DNA from: a virus
Reading direction: 5' to 3' (one strand)
DNA: 41,979 nucleotides
IMG/VR virus record: IMGVR_UViG_3300032291_001355
Location: 1-41,979 of that record
Shown: positions 37,321-41,979 of the stretch, in pieces
Numbering within the stretch: position 1 is the first letter of the stretch
Layout of the letters: each line of letters opens with the position of its first letter
Position numbers and translations under genes: made by a program
Notes under the pieces: generated by a model
Told to the model about the DNA's origin: nothing
Database searches by the model: none
What the model saw: only the letters and a program-made list of their open reading frames with translations

Positions 37321-38848
37321 GGATAAAATAACCCCACAAGATATAGCACTTCTTGAACAGGCGCTTCCACATTTAAAAGATGAACAGAAAGTACGGGCAC
37401 TTCAGAAGTTACGAGTCTATAAAAAGAATTGGGTTCAAAAGCATGGTAAGGATATGTTTTTAGATTTTATACAACATGTATACCCAGGGTACATGATAGG
37501 AGCACATCATAGGAAACTTGCGAACATATTTGAGGCCATCGCCAGAGGTGAAAAGAAAAGAGTTATCGTTAATATCGCACCTCGTCACGGAAAATCAGAA
37601 CTTATATCGTACTTGGCGCCGGCATGGTTTTTGGGCAAATACCCTCACAAAAAAGTTATTATGGCTTCTCATACTGCCGATCTCGCTGTTAATTTTGGAC
37701 GTAGAGTTCGTAACTTGGTGGGTTCGGACGCGTATAAAGACATATTTCCACAAGTAGAATTACAAGCTGATAGTAAGTCAGCATCAAGATGGGGGACGAA
37801 TTTTAATGGTGAATATTTTGCAATTGGTGTGGGTGGTGCCCTCGCTGGTCGCGGGGCTGATTTGTTTATCATTGATGACCCACACTCTGAGCAGGATGCT
37901 AAGCTTGGACGAGCTGATGTATTTAAGCCTGCTTGGGAGTGGTTTCAGTCTGGCCCTCTTCAACGTCTTATGCCTGGTGGTGCGATTATCGTAGTGATGA
38001 CAAGATGGTCTAAACTTGATTTAACAGGTGAGATCATTAATCAAATGGTAAAGAATGAAGAAGTAGATGATTGGGAAGTAGTAGAGTTTCCAGCAATTAT
38101 TGAAGATAAGCAAGGTGAATTAGCATCACTATGGCCTGAGTTCTGGCCTTTAAATGAATTACTTTCTAAGAAAGCAGCGTTAGATGTTAGGTATTGGAAC
38201 TCACAATATATGCAAAACCCTGTATCAGAAGAGGGTGCGCTAATTAAAAGAGAGTGGTGGAAGATATGGGAAAAAGAAGATCCTCCAGAATGTGAATTTA
38301 CTATTATGACGTTAGACGCGGCTCAAGAAGCAAATAATAGGGCTGACTATAATGCACTATTAACTTGGGGCGTATTTTTTAATGAAGAAGTCAACAACTA
38401 TAATATAATACTATTAAATGCAGTTAAAAAACGTTTAGAGTTTCCTGAATTAAAAGAATTAGTTTTAGAAGAATATAAAGATTGGGAGCCTGATTCGTTT
38501 ATCGTAGAAAAGAAATCTAACGGTGCAGCTCTATATCAAGAGTTTAGAAGAATGGGTGTACCTGTTAGTGAATTCACGCCTGGAAAGGGTCAAGACAAGA
38601 TATCGCGCGTAAATGCAGTGTCAGACCTCTTTAGAAGTGGTATAGTATGGGCTCCAGACCGACGCTGGGCAAAAGAAGTTATAGAAGAATGTAATGACTT
38701 TCCAAGTGGTGCTAATGATGACTTAGTTGATGCAACTACTATGGCACTCATGCGCTATAGACAAGGCGGATTTGTAAGATTACCTAGTGATGAAGCTGAA
38801 GACATACCAGGATTTAAAAGTTCTCGAAACAGATTATATGCAATATAA
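37307..38848 (+). CDS. terL: Large terminase subunit (TerL)
   Basis: 513 residues. The ATPase has NIAPRHGKSEL as Walker A-like motif (92-97), LFIIDDPHSEQDA as Walker B (about 186-193) and VVMTRWSKLDLTGEI as coupling motif. The nuclease has IMTLDAAQEANNRADYNALLTWG (first Asp near 336) and GANDDLVDATTMAL near 478-489. This is the Terminase_6 pattern for headful or cos-type packaging motors. Two starts are possible, ATG 37307 and ATG 37313; both overlap the small-terminase stop, and neither is decided by the Shine-Dalgarno. Confidence 0.95.
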   Translation: MTMSEDKITPQDIALLEQALPHLKDEQKVRALQKLRVYKKNWVQKHGKDMFLDFIQHVYPGYMIGAHHRKLANIFEAIARGEKKRVIVNIAPRHGKSELISYLAPAWFLGKYPHKKVIMASHTADLAVNFGRRVRNLVGSDAYKDIFPQVELQADSKSASRWGTNFNGEYFAIGVGGALAGRGADLFIIDDPHSEQDAKLGRADVFKPAWEWFQSGPLQRLMPGGAIIVVMTRWSKLDLTGEIINQMVKNEEVDDWEVVEFPAIIEDKQGELASLWPEFWPLNELLSKKAALDVRYWNSQYMQNPVSEEGALIKREWWKIWEKEDPPECEFTIMTLDAAQEANNRADYNALLTWGVFFNEEVNNYNIILLNAVKKRLEFPELKELVLEEYKDWEPDSFIVEKKSNGAALYQEFRRMGVPVSEFTPGKGQDKISRVNAVSDLFRSGIVWAPDRRWAKEVIEECNDFPSGANDDLVDATTMALMRYRQGGFVRLPSDEAEDIPGFKSSRNRLYAI

Positions 38849-38857
38849 GGATAACAT

Positions 38858-41323
38858 ATGGCAAACAACATAGATAAAAGTTTATCACAAGCACCTAAAG
38901 GCCTAGAAGAATTAGCACAAGCCGAACCAGATTTAAGTATTGAAATTGAGAATCCAGATTCAGTTACATTAGATGATGGTAGTATGGAAATTACTATTGT
39001 GCCAGGTAAAGAAGTTGATGATGAATTCAATGCTAACTTAGCAGAAGATATGGATGAAGGTCAGTTGACCGAGTTGTCCGGTGATTTAATGGGCGAATAT
39101 GATGCCGATATTAATTCAAGAAAAGATTGGTTAACGACTTATGTAGATGGCTTAGAGTTGCTAGGCTTAAAAGTAGAAGATAGAACAGAACCGTGGCCCG
39201 GCGCATGTAATGTATATCATCCCTTAATGACAGAAGCGCTGGTTAAATTCCAAGCTGAAACTATGATGGAAACGTTTCCAGCAGCAGGTCCAGTTAAAAC
39301 TCAAATTATTGGTAAACAAACAAGAGAAAAAGAAGACGCAGCTGAACGTGTAAAAGACGATATGAACTATCAGCTCACGGACATGATGCCAGAATATCGT
39401 CCGGAACATGAACGCATGCTATGGGGCTTGGGTTTATCTGGTAACTCATTTAAAAAAGTTTATTACGATCCATCACTTGAACGTCAAGTGGCAATATATG
39501 TTCCCGCCGAAGACATTGTAGTTCCATATGGTGCATCTAATTTAGAAACAGCTGAGCGTGTTACACATGTCATGCGCAAGACAAAGAATGAATTACATAA
39601 ACTACAAGTGGCAGGGTTTTACCGTGATGTAGATTTAGGTGAACCATTCTTAGATATTGATGAAGCTGAAAAGAAAATTGCAGAGAAGTTAGGTTTCAAT
39701 CCAACAGAAGATGACAGATATAAAATTCTCGAGATGCATGTTAATCTTGATTTAGAAAATGGTGATAGTGAAGATGGCATTGCGTTACCTTATGTAATAA
39801 CAATTGAAAAAGGTACGAGCACTATATTAGCAATTCGACGTAATTGGAATCCAGATGATAAATTAAAAGCTAAGCGTCAACACTTTGTCCATTACGGATA
39901 TATTCCAGGTTTTGGTTTTTACTGTTTTGGTTTAATTCATTTAATCGGCGCATTTGCTAAATCTGGCACAATGATACTTCGTCAGTTAGTTGATGCAGGT
40001 ACACTAGCTAATTTACCAGGTGGTCTTAAATCTCGTGGTCTACGAATTAAAGGTGATGATACACCAATTGCCCCAGGTGAATTTAGAGATGTAGATGTAC
40101 CATCAGGTGCAATACGCGATAACATTTTACCATTGCCGTATAAAGAGCCTTCACAAGTTCTTAATATGTTAATGAATCAAATAATTGAGGAAGGTAGACG
40201 TTTTGCTTCAGCTGCTGATATGAAAGTATCAGATATGTCTTCTAATTCTCCAGTAGGTACAACACTAGCAATATTAGAAAGAACATTGAAAGTAATGAGT
40301 GCAGTTCAAGCTCGTATTCATTATGCAATGAAACAAGAATTTAAATTATTAGCTGGCATTATTCGTGACTACACACCCAAAGATTATTCATATGATCCTG
40401 AAGTAGGAGATAGAAAAGCTAAACAATCTGATTATGATTGTTGTCAAGTTATTCCTGTATCAGATCCAAATGCAGCGACTATGTCACAAAAAGTTGTACA
40501 GTATCAAGCTGTAATGCAAATGGCACAAGCTAATCCACAAATTTATGACCTACCAGAACTTAATCGTCAGATGTTAGAAGTATTAGGTGTTAAAAATATT
40601 GGTAAACTTATCCCAACTGCAGAAGATCAAAAACCAAAAGACCCTGTGGCTGAGAACATGGCTATTATGAATGGTAAACCTGTAAAAGCATTTATTTACC
40701 AAGACCATGAAGCTCATATTAAAGTACATATGGGTGCTATGAATGATCCTAAAATTGCACAACTTATGGGACAAAATCCGCAAGCACAATTAATTCAAGC
40801 TGCAGCAATGGCTCACATAAATGAACATATTGCGTTTGAATATAGAAAACAAATAGAAGAACAAGCTGGTGTTGATTTACCCGCACCAGATGATCAATTA
40901 CCAGAAGAGATGGAAGTTGAAATTTCTAGATTGGCTGCTAAAGCTGCGGACCAATTATTACAAAAAAATCAATCTGAAGTTGCTCAGCAACAAGCTCAAG
41001 CTCAGCAGCAAGATCCTATTGTTCAAATGCAACAACAAGAGTTACAACTTAAAGCACAAGAAGTTCAAATTAAAGCTCAAAAAACTCAAGCAGATATTCA
41101 ACTTGATCAAGCTAAACTTGAACTTGAAAAAGTTAAGATTGAATCTCAAGAAAGAATTGAAGGCGCACGTATTGGAGCTAAAACAGTTTTTGATAAAGAA
41201 AAACTACAAGCAGACCAATTAGCAGAAGGTACTCGTCTAGGTATGGAAAACATATATAAAAATAAAGATTTAGAAATTAGGAATCAACAAACTAGAAAAA
41301 ATACAGATCAACTTAAGGAGTAA
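38858..41323 (+). CDS. Portal protein, P22-like
   Basis: 821 residues, typical of P22-type podovirus portals. Visible parts: RKDWLTTYVDGLELLGLK near the N terminus, WPGACNVYHPLMTEALVKFQAE, a central GFGFYCFGLIHLIGAF stretch, MLMNQIIEEGRRFASAADMKVSD, and VIPVSDPNAATMSQKVVQYQA. The last 120 residues are Gln/Lys/Ala-rich and should be a long coiled coil, which may form the portal barrel. AAGGAT precedes the ATG. The dodecameric DNA gate role follows from the family. Confidence 0.92.
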   Translation: MANNIDKSLSQAPKGLEELAQAEPDLSIEIENPDSVTLDDGSMEITIVPGKEVDDEFNANLAEDMDEGQLTELSGDLMGEYDADINSRKDWLTTYVDGLELLGLKVEDRTEPWPGACNVYHPLMTEALVKFQAETMMETFPAAGPVKTQIIGKQTREKEDAAERVKDDMNYQLTDMMPEYRPEHERMLWGLGLSGNSFKKVYYDPSLERQVAIYVPAEDIVVPYGASNLETAERVTHVMRKTKNELHKLQVAGFYRDVDLGEPFLDIDEAEKKIAEKLGFNPTEDDRYKILEMHVNLDLENGDSEDGIALPYVITIEKGTSTILAIRRNWNPDDKLKAKRQHFVHYGYIPGFGFYCFGLIHLIGAFAKSGTMILRQLVDAGTLANLPGGLKSRGLRIKGDDTPIAPGEFRDVDVPSGAIRDNILPLPYKEPSQVLNMLMNQIIEEGRRFASAADMKVSDMSSNSPVGTTLAILERTLKVMSAVQARIHYAMKQEFKLLAGIIRDYTPKDYSYDPEVGDRKAKQSDYDCCQVIPVSDPNAATMSQKVVQYQAVMQMAQANPQIYDLPELNRQMLEVLGVKNIGKLIPTAEDQKPKDPVAENMAIMNGKPVKAFIYQDHEAHIKVHMGAMNDPKIAQLMGQNPQAQLIQAAAMAHINEHIAFEYRKQIEEQAGVDLPAPDDQLPEEMEVEISRLAAKAADQLLQKNQSEVAQQQAQAQQQDPIVQMQQQELQLKAQEVQIKAQKTQADIQLDQAKLELEKVKIESQERIEGARIGAKTVFDKEKLQADQLAEGTRLGMENIYKNKDLEIRNQQTRKNTDQLKE

Positions 41324-41327
41324 CTAA

Positions 41328-41522
41328 ATGGATCAAACGCTAGAACTATTAATGTCTCGAATAGAGGATCAGCGCAAAACAGTATTAACGAATTTAGGAG
41401 ACGGGGCAGCAAAAGATTATGCTTCGTATACTAATATGACAGGATATATACGAGGTCTATCCGTCGCAGAAAGTATTATAAAAGACCTTGCACAAAAAAT
41501 GGAGACATTTGAAGATGAGTGA
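41328..41522 (+). CDS. Hypothetical small helical protein after portal
   Basis: 64 residues, all helical: LELLMSRIEDQRKTVLTNLGDGAAKDYASYTNMTGYIRGLSVAESIIKDL. AAGGAG lies before the ATG. It ends inside the ATGAGTGA overlap with the GroES-like gene. Small helical proteins in this position are common in podovirus-like phages but their role is unknown. Confidence 0.78.
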   Translation: MDQTLELLMSRIEDQRKTVLTNLGDGAAKDYASYTNMTGYIRGLSVAESIIKDLAQKMETFEDE

Positions 41523-41958
41523 CATACTCACAATGAATAAAAACATAGTTGATGCAAGCGGTCGACCAGTTTATATTCCAAACGTAGATGAAATAAAAGT
41601 AGAAGATATACCGATTGAAGAAAGAGGTTTACAGTTACCTGAACCTAAAGGATACAAAATACTTTGTGCAATTCCTGATGCGTCAGAAACATATAAAGGT
41701 GGTATTGTAAAAGCAGATTCAACTAGAACTATAGAAGAACATTCAACTGTAGTTTTATTTGTAGTAAAAGTAGGTGATCTAGCTTATAAAGATGAAACTA
41801 GATTTCCTACAGGTCCATGGTGTAAAGAGGGTGATTTTGTTTTGACACGTGCATATGCAGGTACAAGATTTAAAATCCACGGAAGAGAATTCCGCATTAT
41901 TAACGACGATACCGTTGAGGGTGTAGTTCAAGACCCACGCGGCTATACACGCGCATAG
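41515..41958 (+). CDS. GroES-like co-chaperonin
   Basis: 147 residues from MSDILTMNK. After an extension of about 45 residues comes GYKILCAIPDASETYKGGIVKAD, in which ETYKGGIV matches the GroES mobile-loop segment, then VVLFVVKVGDLAY, EGDFVLTRAYAG and FRIINDDTVEGVV, the order of GroES strands. T4 gp31 is the precedent: it replaces GroES to fold the capsid protein. The gene's place right before the capsid genes fits that. The start shares ATGAGTGA with the upstream stop. Confidence 0.75.
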   Translation: MSDILTMNKNIVDASGRPVYIPNVDEIKVEDIPIEERGLQLPEPKGYKILCAIPDASETYKGGIVKADSTRTIEEHSTVVLFVVKVGDLAYKDETRFPTGPWCKEGDFVLTRAYAGTRFKIHGREFRIINDDTVEGVVQDPRGYTRA

Positions 41959-41967
41959 GAGAAATAT

Positions 41968-41979
41968 ATGGCTGAAGTA
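41968..41979 (+). CDS. Start of next virion gene (truncated by window)
   Basis: ATG at 41968 preceded by AGGAGAAAT, reading Met-Ala-Glu-Val before the window ends. By position it should be a scaffold, capsid or head protein; the sequence here is too short to tell. Confidence 0.6.

Noticed and set aside
40869-41222. Plus-strand frame of 117 codons within the portal gene
   Set aside because: Shadow of the Gln/Lys-rich coiled coil; Lys/Leu-only composition and no ribosome site.
1-41979. Prophage or integrated element
   Set aside because: No integrase, excisionase, repressor cassette, attachment-site duplication or host flanking genes are seen.

Overview
This window is a large part of an AT-rich tailed bacteriophage genome (class Caudoviricetes). 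The packaging module has a large terminase, a small-terminase candidate and a P22-type portal, which suggests a podovirus-like virion. Supporting signs are very dense coding with ATGA/TAATG overlaps, phage-type DNA polymerase, primase-helicase, nuclease and terminase genes, and no ribosomal, tRNA or host housekeeping genes. I see no integrase and no lysogeny cassette, so a lytic lifestyle is likely. Ribosome binding sites are canonical AGGAG types and the best promoters are sigma70-like, which fits a bacterial host. The host itself cannot be read from the sequence; several genes look like families common in uncultured aquatic phages (recollection, not a search).

Layout. (1) 1-10929, plus strand: late virion genes. 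These are a small tail or fibre-type protein, glycine-rich virion proteins, a GNAT/gp13-like protein and a 1887-residue polyvalent internal virion protein with a HEVVH metalloprotease-like motif. (2) 10930-34232, minus strand: one long early/replication block. It contains a small gene with a non-ATG start, an AEP primase-DUF927 helicase, a helix-turn-helix protein, a candidate ssDNA-binding protein, an HNH endonuclease, an SNF2-type helicase, two 2OG-Fe(II) oxygenase-like proteins, a Cas4/RecB-like nuclease, a family A DNA polymerase, a tightly overlapping chain of tiny genes leading to a SleB-type cell-wall hydrolase, DUF3310, a VRR-NUC nuclease, a MoxR ATPase/VWA module and many small hypothetical genes. 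(3) 34233-34984: a gene-free, repeat-rich, AT-rich stretch lying between a terminator and a promoter, a good candidate replication origin. (4) 34985-36583, minus strand: an unknown protein, a gene-poor 0.5 kb, a SprT-like metalloprotein and a 20-residue mini-protein. (5) 36697-41979, plus strand: small-terminase candidate, large terminase, portal, a small protein, a GroES-like co-chaperonin and the first codons of the next gene. The major capsid, scaffold, tail tube and most tail genes are absent. They would be expected after 41979 and before 1 if the genome is circularly permuted.

Most unusual feature: twelve copies of a 16-bp palindrome, TTCGAC-W4-GTCGAA (one copy with a mismatch), confined to 26.2-35.8 kb. 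Several copies sit directly after a stop codon and just before the next Shine-Dalgarno sequence. Two lie in the leaders of two near-identical extended -10 promoters. Three lie inside genes, always in the same reading frame (Ser-Thr-Lys/Asn-Val-Glu). Together with the origin-like region and its CATGAACC repeats, this looks like a phage-encoded regulatory or replication network that I do not recognise from described phages.
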